From Bugula neritina (lineage: Eukaryota; Bryozoa; Gymnolaemata; Cheilostomatida; Bugulidae): a DNA stretch of 64,000 bases. Location: positions 8,542,650 through 8,606,649 of the forward strand of contig OZ037772.1 of assembly GCA_964035545.1 (NCBI GenBank), read 5' to 3'. Numbering within the stretch: position 1 is the first letter of the stretch; each line of letters starts with the position of its first letter. The notes under the pieces were generated by a model. That model had not been told where the DNA came from. It searched no databases and worked only from the letters and a program-made list of their open reading frames with translations. Of the stretch, positions 34,587-45,285 are shown one piece after another. A program made the translations under genes and the position numbers.

Positions 34587-36667
34587 TTAGAATGGCTTCT
34601 CTTCAGTGTGAGTTCTCATATGTACACGAAGACTCCATTTTTGAGTGAATGATTTATTACAGACATTGCATGAAAATGGTTTCTCTCCAGTATGTGTCTT
34701 CAAATGTCGCTGTAGGGTGCATCTGGTACGAAATGCATTTTTACAAATATGACATGAAAATGGTTTCTCTTTAGTATGTGTCCTGAGATGTTGTTGCAGG
34801 GTAAACCTTTGACTAAATGCACTTGTACAAATATGACATGGAAATGGCTTTTCTCTGGTGTGTGTTCTTATATGTTTAATAAGAGCATCTTTCCAGGTAA
34901 AAGCAGACCCGCATATTTCACATATAAATGGCTTCTCTCCAGTATGTATTCTCATGTGTCTGTTGAGATAACACTTGTATCTTGCCTTGTAGCTACACTG
35001 AGAACATTGAAAACGTTTCTTTTTGCTCTGCTGCTCTTTGTTCTTCTCAACACCAGCTTCTTGTGTTGACTCATTCTCACAAATATTATGTAAAGTTGTC
35101 TTCTCTTTGATCACTTTTCTTTTCTGACTAATAGCATCTGGAGATTTGTTGGTAGTGTTATTCACTTTTGGAACAGCCTGAGTTTGTATATCTCTGTTTA
35201 TTTCTCTAGAACAGTTTCTCCACTTATATTCATGTGCTTTTTTGTACACTAGATCTGGTAGCTTCTCAGAAGTGTCTCCTTTGTTTAAAGGCGCTTGTAT
35301 TTCACCTGTAAAAAACAGTACTAATGATATTATGTTGACATTCAAAGTTCATTCATAGTTTATTTAAATTTATTATTAAATTCTAACACTTTCTTTTGAA
35401 AAACATGCAAGCATTTCAATCATTTTTATCTAATCATACTCACGACTTGAGATGACTTCTGTTGTAGTATTTAGTCCTAAAACTGTGAAGGTCGTAGATA
35501 TAAATTCAGACAGAGGGACATCATTTTCTTCTGGTAGATAGCTGTCATGTACTGAACTTTGTTTCCTGAGAAATTCTATTTGTTGGTGGTAACTAAAAGT
35601 ATCTAAAACTTCATTTTCTACACCTTCTCCTATGTAAGTGTTGGGTACTGCTGTTAGCATATTAAGGAAAGTTTGATTGTCTGTATTGGTATTAAAACTT
35701 TGAGAGTCTAAATTCACTGAATGTCTTAAAGAGGTGTTATTGGTTACTAAAGGATTCCACTCATCACTATATTTATCTTTACAATATGAATCCTGTCTGT
35801 AAGGATCAAGATCTTTGAATGAATAATCTTCAGATAAAACTCCAAAAGCCTCAGAAATAACTTCAGATAAAGGAACATCAGGTTCTTCTGGTAGGCAGCT
35901 GTTATACACTGAAGTTTCTATGTTTGCATAGCCTCGAGTGTTTTTATCAACTGTGGAAGTCAGAGGAACTGAGTTTAGAGAAAAGTTATTACATGGAATA
36001 AAGGTCTCGCAGAGAGCAGGAATTGTCCACTCAACATCTTTTTTAGATATCTGAAGAGGTTCTTGCATTTGGTTGCTTGGTGTTTGAGATAGTTTACGTG
36101 GTTCTAAATCTGCAAAATAAATTAGAAAGCCTTTACCAGTTTACATTGAGATATTTACTCGAAGTTCACTCTCTCACTCCTTCTTTTACTCACTCACTCA
36201 CTCCTTTCTTCACTCACTCACTCACTCACTCCTTCTTTTACTCACTCACTCAGTCTTTCCTTTACTCACTCACTGACTCACTCACTCACTCACTCACTCA
36301 CTCATTCACTCACTCACTCATTCAAACCAACCTACACACATTCCCTCAATAATACCCAATAAGCTCAATTAGAGCAAAATACCCAAGGGTTGATTTGCTA
36401 CACAAAATGTTTACACCCAAGTTATACAGATTATTTTTATTCATTATCTTATTAATAAAATATATCATAGTAATTAGTTGACCTAGTGGCCCTGTGGTGT
36501 AATTGGCTAGCAGGCCTGCTTGCAAACTGGAGGTCTGTGGTTCGAATCCTGATGCGGGAAAGTGTTTTACAATTGATGCATAAATAAAGCCACCACAAAA
36601 TAATGGCAAACCAAACAACTAATAGTTTCCATAGTATATTATACTTACATGGTTGAGCCAGAGACAT
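34587..36667 (-). CDS. Unit 10: three-exon C2H2 zinc-finger protein lacking exon 3, 467 aa
   Basis: Exons: 36649-36667 (MSLAQP), 35444-36109 (222 codons) and 34587-35305. The total is exactly 468 codons with stop. Only 138 bp separate exons 2 and 4: intron 2, exon 3 and intron 3 were deleted as a block, and because all borders are phase 1 the frame survives. Exon 2 has SCLPEEPDVPLSEVISEAF and SYLPEENDVPLSEFISTTF. Exon 4 shares its lead-in with unit 7 (HEYKWRNCSREINRDIQTQ) and has five complete fingers. It then ends at EEKPF because a Ser codon TCA in the next finger became TAA, cutting off finger 6. Subfamily A. Confidence 0.8.
36165..36335. repeat. TCAC repeat with TTCTTTTACTCAC insertions, intron 1 of unit 10
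   Basis: TCAC runs are interrupted several times by CTTCTTTTACTCA or CCTTTCTTCACTCA words, making a higher-order repeat not seen in the sister units. Confidence 0.9.
36471..36570 (+). repeat. tRNA-derived SINE, intron 1 of unit 10
   Basis: The best-preserved copy: TGGTGTAATTGGCTAGC (box A) and GGTTCGAATCC (perfect box B). It lies antisense to the gene. It is not a tRNA gene: no full cloverleaf or intact acceptor stem is apparent. Confidence 0.85.
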
Positions 36668-37544
36668 GGCAGATGAACTGAACATAACTGAGGGGCAATA
36701 GAAGGGAAAGTAACTTGTTCTGATTAGATATTCACTATATCAGGTTAATCTAACAGCATAATGATCATGGCTATTTACCTCTAGTTAATTCCTAAAGAGC
36801 TACTATAGGCTATTGTATGTGAATAAAGCTATAATGGAACCATGTGTTAGAACTGCATCTTTGACCATCAAATAATATTGCTATATACTCTATTTGCTTG
36901 TGTAAAGAAAGACTCATGAGGGAAATTTAATTTGGCATGACGAAAAATATAATCTGTGGTTTCAAAGTATACCAAGTAAACTTATTGATATAAAACCCGA
37001 TATGCTGATTCAAATAATTATTTCATCTAGCTACAACCTTGTATGCCCTATAGTTCAAAAGGTACATTATATAGTAAACTATAACTTTGTTAAGGCACTA
37101 AACTTTAGAACAAATATTTAACCATAAATCTATTTCAATAAAGTAAAGTTGGAATACAATATTTCAACTTGAGAGTAATTATAATATGGTTTATTATATA
37201 TTTTACAAAAACTAATGTTGCATAAAAAAAGAGCTTAGACTCAACTGTGTGAACACATTGGCTGTGAAGTAGAAGCATAACTATAAAACTAAGGGTTGAA
37301 TTGAACAAGATAAAAAAGTTTTATTTAATAACTTAAAGAGGCTAGAACTTTACTAATATATAATTATTAAAACTATCTATATGGTACTATATGACATGAA
37401 ACTTTACTAGTCTAAAGAATACTGAAATATTACGTCTTTGATTACCCATTTTATTGGTTTTTAGTGTGTATTTTAATGTGTGAATGAAGGCTAGTTTTTT
37501 TTAGTGAACGATTTGTTACACACATTGCATGTATATGGCTTCTC

Positions 37545-40210
37545 TCAAGTGTGTGTCCTCATATGTGAAATAAGGTGGTTCTTTTGAGAAAATGATGTAT
37601 TGCACACATTGCATGTATATGGCTTCTCTCCCATGTGTTTTCTCATATGTCTAGTTAGGGTGCCGCTTCGAGAAAATGACTTTTTACAAACATTGCATAG
37701 AAATGGCTTCTCTCCCGTGTGTGTTCTCATATGTCTAGTTAGGGTGCCGCTTCGAGAAAATGACTTTTTACAAACATTACATTGATATGGTTTCTCTCCC
37801 GTGTGTGTTCTCATATGTCTGGTTAGGGTGCCGCTTAGAGAAAATGACTTTTTACAAACATCACATTGATATGGTTTCTCTCCAGTGTGTGTCCTCATGT
37901 GTTGCTTTAGGATATCACTGGTAGAGAATTTCTTTATACAAATGTGACATGAAAATGGTTTTTCTCCCGTGTGTGTTCTAAAGTGCCGAGTAAGATGTTG
38001 CATATTTTTTGTCTTATAGTTACACTGAGGACATTTCTTTATACCCTGCTGTTCTTCATTCTTCTCAACACCAGCATCTTGTGTTGACTCATACTCACAA
38101 ACATCATGTAAAGTTGTCTTCTCTTTGATCACTTCTTCTTTCTGATTGAGGACATCTGTAGGCTGGTTGGCCATCTTATACACTATTTGATCAGTTTGAG
38201 TCACTATACTCCTGTTTATTTCTTTAGAATAGTCATTGCACTTATATTCATAAGTTTCTTTGTACAGTGTATTTGGTAAAATTTCAGAATATAAATGATC
38301 TTGGATTTCCCCTGTAAAACAGTATTACAAATGATATAATAGCATTGAGTTTTCATTCATAGTTTTTTTAATGAATTAATGATACATCCTAATGTATAAA
38401 TTATGTATTCTTCTTTTTTTGAGAAAACATGGATCCAATTCAATCAGTTACTAATATGCCACCAATGATGGAAGCACAACTAGCTATATAATATATCAAT
38501 TTAAAGAGTTATTAAATCAACTACTATTGAAAGCAGTTATTGCACTACTGGAGGATATGATGCTAGCTTAATTAGAACTATAAAATCATGACATTCATTA
38601 TTGGTAAAGGCCATATTGGTGTTATGAAGAGCATTTGGCCATAATTTTTCTTTTGCCGCAATAGCAAAAATGTTCTCAGCCTGCTGAAAACCTTTACCAT
38701 TCAGGCTTTTACAGTTAAACCAGTCACCAGTTAAACTGGTTTTTAAATTCTTTTTCAGCATTTTGAACAGATTTTAACATGTGCTAAACACATACTAACC
38801 CGATGATATGTAGTCCGCTAAGGCATTCAACCCTAAAACTTTTAAACTGTCAGAGATAGCTTCAGACAGAGGGGCACCAGGTTTTTCTGGTAGGTACTTG
38901 TCATACACTGTGGCTTCTATGAAGAAAGAGGTTGTATGCATCAACCAGAGGTTAACTGAATCGTAAATGAGTATAGTTGTAAAATGATACTTGGCTAATT
39001 TATTTTGTTGTTTAATCCTTGATATCATGTGATATCATTTCAATTAGTGATTGCAATGAATGAAACATTTAATGGTTTTCGCTTTATTTATCTAATCAGT
39101 ATACTCACCAGTTGAAATGACTTCCGGTACAGTATTCTGTCCAAAAACTTTAAAAGTCTGATCAGACATAACTTCAGATGTAGTAAAATCAAGTTTTTCT
39201 TGCATATAGTTTTCACGTACTGCACTTTGTTTCCTGGGACGTTCCAAATGTGGGCGGTTGCTCAAAAAATCTGAGAATTCATTCTCTACACCATCTTCGA
39301 CATAAGTGTCAGACACTGTTGTTGGCATTTCAAGGAAAGTTTGATTGTCTGTATTGACATTAAAACTTTGAGAGTCTAAAATCACCGAATGTCTCTCAGA
39401 GCTGTTAATGGTTACTAAAGGATCCCACTCAGCACTATATTTGTCTCTACAATATGAATCCTGTCTGTAAGGATCAGGATCTTCGGGTAAATAATATCCA
39501 CTTGAACTGCTATAAGCTTCTGGCAACATAGGAATATCAGATTCTTGTGATAGACAGTTGTCATATGCCGCAGTTTCTGTGTCAACATTGTCTTGAGTGT
39601 TTGTATCAACTGTAGAAATTAAAGGAGCTGAGTTTATAAAAAACCTATGAGAAGTTTGAGTAAAGTTTTCAGAAAAAGCTCTTGTATATGTTCACTCAGC
39701 ACACACTCGCACACACTAGCACACACTAGCACACACTAGCACACACCCGCACACACCCGCACACACCCGCACACACCCGCACACACCCGCACACACCCGC
39801 ACACACCCGCACACACCCGCACACACCCGCACACACCCGCACACACCCGCACACACCCGCACACACCCGCACACACTCGCAAACACTCGCACACACTCGC
39901 ACACACTCGCACACACTCGCACACACTCGCACACACTCGCACACACTCGCACACACTCGCACACACTCGCACACACTCGCACACACTCGCACAGGCACAC
40001 AATGGTAATGAAAGTTCCAATGACACAGTAAGATCCACATGAGAGTGCAATTGCTAAAAAATTTTGTACACTTATACAGTATAAATTTACTTTTTTTCTC
40101 AATCATTCGTTAGAAACAGATAGATATGAAAACCATTGAATAGTACCAATTAGCCAACAATTTTTTAATGTTTACAAAAATTTATACTTACATGGCTGGC
40201 CCCCAGACAT
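37545..40210 (-). CDS. Unit 11: C2H2 zinc-finger protein with remodelled exon 2 start, about 503 aa
   Basis: Exon 1 is 40192-40210 (MSGGQP), exon 3 is 38800-38955 (52 codons, KYLPEKPGAPLSEAISDSL) and exon 4 is 37545-38311. The normal front of exon 2 is gone: the family sequence starts at the codons after VEW, where an in-frame TGA abuts a large CACACTCGCA minisatellite. An AG at 39679-39680 would start exon 2 at 39678 (570 nt) in phase 1, and the total is then 504 codons; this acceptor is my inference. Exon 4 has six complete fingers. Fingers 3-5 are near copies with SGTLTR helices. It ends at a TGA in the following linker, and part of a seventh finger lies beyond. Subfamily C. Confidence 0.6.
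39694..39995. repeat. CACACTCGCA / CACACCCGCA minisatellite, unit 11
   Basis: A 10-bp unit repeated about 30 times in two blocks: CACACCCGCA nearer exon 2 and CACACTCGCA further away. All minus-strand frames are open through it only because 10-bp units lack stops. Unit 12 has a shorter version at 45145-45285. Confidence 0.97.
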
Positions 40211-42023
40211 GGTGTAACAACTAGACACAACTCAAAGACACTTGAAAGAAAAGAAGTCGGTTCCTAATAAAACTTCACTATGAAATATCCACTATCAGAA
40301 TAGTTAGACTATGATCCACACTGAATCAGATAATCATCTAGTAGCATAGCCTTCTGGCTATTTGTTTGTAAATAATCAGTACAGTTAGCTATTGTATATT
40401 AAAAAGCTGTTGGAAAAATGGGTTAAGTCTATACCTTTGTCCAATCTTTGTAGGTCAAATGAAAAAATCACTAAGAGAGGTCAGCAGTATTCAATATAGC
40501 AAACATCACAGCCACCATCAGTAATGTTAAATTATATCAAATAAATTTTTTGGGATAAAACAGAATTGGCTGACAATTGTTAATGCGTTTCCTTTGAATG
40601 CAGTTTTGCTTAGTTTATTTCTGAATGTACATTGCACAAGGTTATTTTGTTTAACAAATTATGATTATTAAAAGGAAAATTTATGCACAAATCTGTTGCT
40701 AGAAAGTAGAGTTGCAACAGTATTTTGACTTAACATCAATTATATAAGCTTTTTCTAAAAATATGAAATACCATCTCACAAAAAAAAATTACTGAATTGC
40801 AGTAAAAAAATGAGAAAGAACTGACACTAAACTTTCTGAACACCAAAATAATGCTTGTTTTAAATTTGAAGATATAGCACAACAAGATAAGTTTTGCACT
40901 TTCCTAAAATAAGCATTAGAAACATTATTTAACTAACTTATCCGGAAATAGAGGTGCAATAGCATTTCAATTTAAGAATAATTTTTTAAAGTTATGTTTG
41001 ATGTTATCAAAGAGCTGTAGATAAAACGGAATCTATAAATTAGTGTTAGGTATAAATGGCTTTAGCTTATAGATGATAATGGCACAGATCACGATTAAGG
41101 AAAAGTTTTTGGGGTTTTGGAAAATTTAATATTAATGTGACATACTTAACATTGGCTCATCTTCTATATATCAAAATGAGCATTAGAGCAATGACTAAAC
41201 CTCTAATGCTGTCAGGAATGTGTAGTTATACAACAGTGTCCCAACTTGACCGTATTACATAAGGTTTTTCTGACAATATAAAAACAGTCAATATGTATAA
41301 TTATCTATTATATGTCAAAAGGATATAATTTTACAGTAAAAGAAAATGAGAAGAAACTGATACTAAACTGTGTAAACATATTGAATGTGAAATAGAAACT
41401 GCATGTCATTAGAAAAAGTAGTGAAGTCAACAAGATGAAGAAAGTTTTGTTTTATATCTCATGATTTCACTAAAAATACTATTAGTCATAAGTTACATGA
41501 AACTATTAAAATAAGATGTAAGTACTATATGACATAAAACTTTATTAAACTTAAAATTGCTGAGATATCATATGCCCTAGACTATGTGTATAAAAGTTGC
41601 TTAAAAAAACAAATTTTAAATATAATCAAATATAAAGAACAATTTTCAACTTTACATTCTAAAAATAGAATAACATATTATATTGCTTCTGTTCCTATGT
41701 CTACATTTATCCAGCTTTCAAGTACTTTTACAGCTTATAAAGTTTATTTTGTATTCATGTTAGATCCTAATAGACAGACGTGTTAAAATCTTTACCTTTC
41801 ATCAGCTAGATGCATTGTCTATATACAAACATGTATGCAGTATTATTGCTTTGCATTACCAGAGACAATTATGGGAATAACAATGGCTTCTTCTTGTTTT
41901 ATCAGCAGTCAAATACAACTAAGAAAAAATTTCAAACATCACCCCTATGGTGAGCCACTTGTTTATCTGAGTGTTTTTCATAAGAGAAACAATTTGAATT
42001 TTAATACAGCAGCTATACTTATA
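40211..42023. other. Intergenic DNA between units 11 and 12
   Basis: No gene. It is a shortened duplicate of the unit 1/2 spacer, followed by a 3' flank that closely matches positions 1-809. Confidence 0.65.
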
Positions 42024-42988
42024 CTATGGTAGACCAGACTGATTCTTAGTGAGTATTTTAGTGAGAGACAGAAGGCTAGCTTTACTAGTGAATGACTTCT
42101 TACACACATGGCATAGAAATTGCTTCTCTTCACTATGTGCTCTCATATGTCTGGTTAGAGAACTTTTTTGAGTAAATAATTTTTTGCACACATGGCATGA
42201 ATATGGCTTCTCTCTAGTGTGTGTCCTCATATGTAACATAAGGTTACCCTTTTGAGTGAATGATTTATTACACACACTGCATGAAAATGGTTTTTCTCCA
42301 GTATGTGTCCTCATATGTTCCTGCAGGGTAGTTCTGTGTTTAAATGCACTTTTACAAATATGACATGCAAATGGTTTCTCTCCAGTGTGTGCTCTCATGT
42401 GTCTGGTTAGAGAATCTTTTTGAGCGAATGATTTGTTACACACATGACATAGAAATGGCTTCTCTCCAGTGTGTGTCCTGACATGTTTCTGCAGGGTACC
42501 TCTTTGGCTGAACGCACTCTTACAAATATGACATACAAATGGTTTCTCTCCTGTGTGTATTCGCATGTGACAGATAAGAGCATTTTTCCAGGCAAAAGCA
42601 GACCCACATATTTCACATATAAATGGCTTCTCTCCAGTATGTATTCTCATGTGCCTGTTGAGATGACTCATGTGTCTAGTCTTGAAGCTACATATTGAAC
42701 ATTGAAAACATTTCCTTTTGTTCTGCTCTTCTGTATTCTTCTCAAGACCAGCTTCTTGTGTCAACTCATACTCAGAAACATCATGTAAAGTTGTCTTCTC
42801 TTTGATCACTTCTTCTTTCTGATTGAGGACATCTGTAGGCTGGTTGGCCATCTTATACACTATTTGATCAGTTTGAGTCACTACACTCCTGTTTATTTCT
42901 TTAGAATAGTCATTGCAATTATATTCATAAGTTTCTTTGTACAGTGTATCTGGATGAATTTCAGAATATAAATGATCTTCAATTTCCC
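42024..42988 (-). CDS. Unit 12 finger exon: seven complete C2H2 fingers
   Basis: The exon starts after TTTTACAG and is 965 nt (2 nt plus 321 codons). It has the family lead-in and fingers starting FQCSIC, FICEIC, FVCHIC, FLCHVC, FACHIC, FSCSVC and YSCHVC, all complete. An eighth (FLCHVC) has lost both His (LSLTKIL). The C-terminal finger and tail match unit 1 (TSKASLL, NQSGLP), so units 1 and 12 share their 3' ends. Confidence 0.75.
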
Positions 42989-44261
42989 CTGTAAAACAGT
43001 ATTACAAAAGATATAATAGCATTGAGTTTTCATTTATAGTGTGTTTATTGTTATTATTACATCCTAATGTATAAATTATGCATTCTTTTTCTTTTGAGAA
43101 AACATGGATCCAATTCAATCAGTTACTAATATGCCACCAATGATGAAAGCACAACCAGCTATAATATATCAATTTAAAGAGTTATTAAATCAACTACTAT
43201 TGAAGCAGTTATTGCACTACTGGAGGATATGATGCTAGCTTAATTAGAACTATAAAATCATGACATACATTATTGGTAAAGGCCATATTGGTGTTAGGAG
43301 AAGCATTCAGCCATAATTTTTCCTTTGCCACAATAGAAAATATGTTCTCAGCTTTCTGAAAACTTTACCATTCACGCTTTTAGAGTTAAACCAGTCACCA
43401 GTTAAACTGGTTTTTAAATTATTTTTCAGCATTTTGAACAGATTTTAACACGTGTTAAACACATACTAACCCGATGATATGTAGTCCGCTATGGCATTCA
43501 ACCCTAAAACTTTTAAACTGTCAGAGATAACTTCAGACAGAGGGGCACCAGGTTCTTCTGGTAGGTACTTGTCGTACACTGTGGCTTCTATGAAGAAAGG
43601 GGTATATGGTTCTATGCATCAACCATGGGAACTGAATCGTGAATGAGTATAGTTGTAAACTGATACTTGGCTAATTTATTTTATTGTTTAATCCTTAATA
43701 TTATGTGATATCATTTCAATTAGTAATTGCAGTGAATGAAACATTTGATGGTTTTTGCTTTATTTATCTAATCAGTATACTCACCAGTTGAAATGACTTC
43801 CGGTACAGTATTCTGTCCTAAAACTTTAAAAGTCCGATTAGACATAACTTCAGATGTAGGAAAATCAAGTTTTTCTTGCAGATAGTTTTCTTGTACTGCA
43901 CTTTGTTTCCTGGGATGTTCCAAATGTGGGCGGTTGCTCAAAAGATCTGAGAATTCATTCTCTACACCTTCTTGGACATAAGTGTCAGACACTGTTGTTT
44001 GCATTTCACGGAAAGTTTGATTGTCTGTATTGACATTAAAACTTTGAGAGTCTAAATTCACCGAATGTCTCTCAGAGCTGTTGTTGGTTACTAAAGGATC
44101 CCACTCAGCATTATACTCATCTCTACAATATGGATCCTGTCTGTAAGGATCAGGATCTTCGGGTAAATAATTTCCACTTGAACTGCTAAAAGCTTCTGGC
44201 AACATAGGAATATCAGATTCTTGTGATAGACAGTTGTCATATGCCGCAGTTTCTGTGTTAA

Positions 44262-45030
44262 AGGATTGCTCTATCTTAGTTTATTACAATCACATTATAA
44301 TTATAAACTATAATCTAATGTGTATGCAAACAATTGTGACTTTGCAAAGGGATATATGCCTAGAAAACAGCTTTTCAAAATTCCAATTTTGAGGGAGGTA
44401 AAATTTTCAGCCATGAAAAAGAATAGCCTAATACGTGACGTGTGAACGCCAGTAACTATGCTGCACGTGCTAACTATAACGCTAGTATTCAAGGTTGCTG
44501 GGCACAACATCAACCAATTACGCTCAAGCAGTTACAGTGCGCTATATAGGTCAGCTTTGGTGTGCCCGTAATATTGCACGATCTGACTTAGTTTAGATCG
44601 ATCGCAAGCATTCATCCTAAAGAATGCATGCTTTTGCAAGGCTTTTTTCTAATGTTTACAAGCAAAATATAGCCTAATGTTTTCACATACATGTTATTTA
44701 AAATGTCAAAAAACTATAGATTGAGATAATTCACATTTGCACTTCTATAAATATACAAATTGCAAGCTAAAAGATTACATCTCACAGTCATATTTCTATA
44801 GTTATTCATTTGTATAGTCACGTGACCAGCAGGAATGCTGGCGCTGTTACGTCACACTTCCCAGCTCATTTCAAAATCGGCGTTTTGGCTGTTACCAATC
44901 TACACCCTCAACTTCAACTAACTTTTTCTACCTTTGGTCAAATGCTTTTTGTCAATGCATGCTTAGAAAAACACAATATTATATGTGTTTGACCTAAATG
45001 GCCATTTATTAGACAAGATAGAGCAATCCT
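44262..45030. mobile_element. piggyBac-like non-autonomous element (MITE) with TTAA target duplication
   Basis: The ends are inverted: AGGATTGCTCTATCTT at 44262-44277 is repeated in reverse at 45015-45030, 16 bp perfect. TTAA flanks both sides (44258-44261, 45031-45034), while unit 11 has no insert at this point (GTGTCAACATTG). No transposase is encoded; the open frames inside are short. TTAA duplication is typical of the piggyBac superfamily, so a non-autonomous member is the best reading. The exact ends suggest a fairly recent insertion. Confidence 0.85.
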
Positions 45031-45144
45031 TTAACATTGTCTTGAGTGTTTGTTTCAACTGTAGAAATTAAAGGAGCTGAGTTTACAGAAAACCTACGAG
45101 GAGCTTGAGTAAAATTCTCAGAGAGAGCTCTTGTATATGTTCAC

Positions 45145-45285
45145 TCAGCACACACACTCGCACACACTCGCACACACTCGCACACACTCGCACACACTCG
45201 CACACACTCGCACACACTCGCACACACTCGCACACACTCGCACACACTCGCACACACTCGCACACACTCGCACACACTCGCACAG
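45145..45285. repeat. CACACTCGCA minisatellite, unit 12
   Basis: About 14 copies of the 10-bp unit, flanked by the same sequence as in unit 11 (AGGCACACAATGG on one side, TTCACTCAG on the other). Confidence 0.97.

Noticed and set aside
36471-36570. Possible tRNA gene
   Set aside because: Box A and box B are present, but four decayed copies with the same non-tRNA flanks show it is a tRNA-derived SINE.
36346-36618. Minus-strand frame with FEPQTSSLQAGLLANYTT
   Set aside because: A reading of the SINE in antisense; the same peptide style appears at 33021-33203. No gene.
39694-39995. CRISPR-like regular repeat
   Set aside because: No spacers; contiguous 10-bp units in an animal genome.
39716-40106. 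Long Cys/Val/Arg-rich open frames (period CECVRVCASV) on the minus strand
   Set aside because: They are produced by a stop-free 10-bp tandem repeat, open in all three minus-strand frames; not a protein gene. The same applies to 45083-45442.
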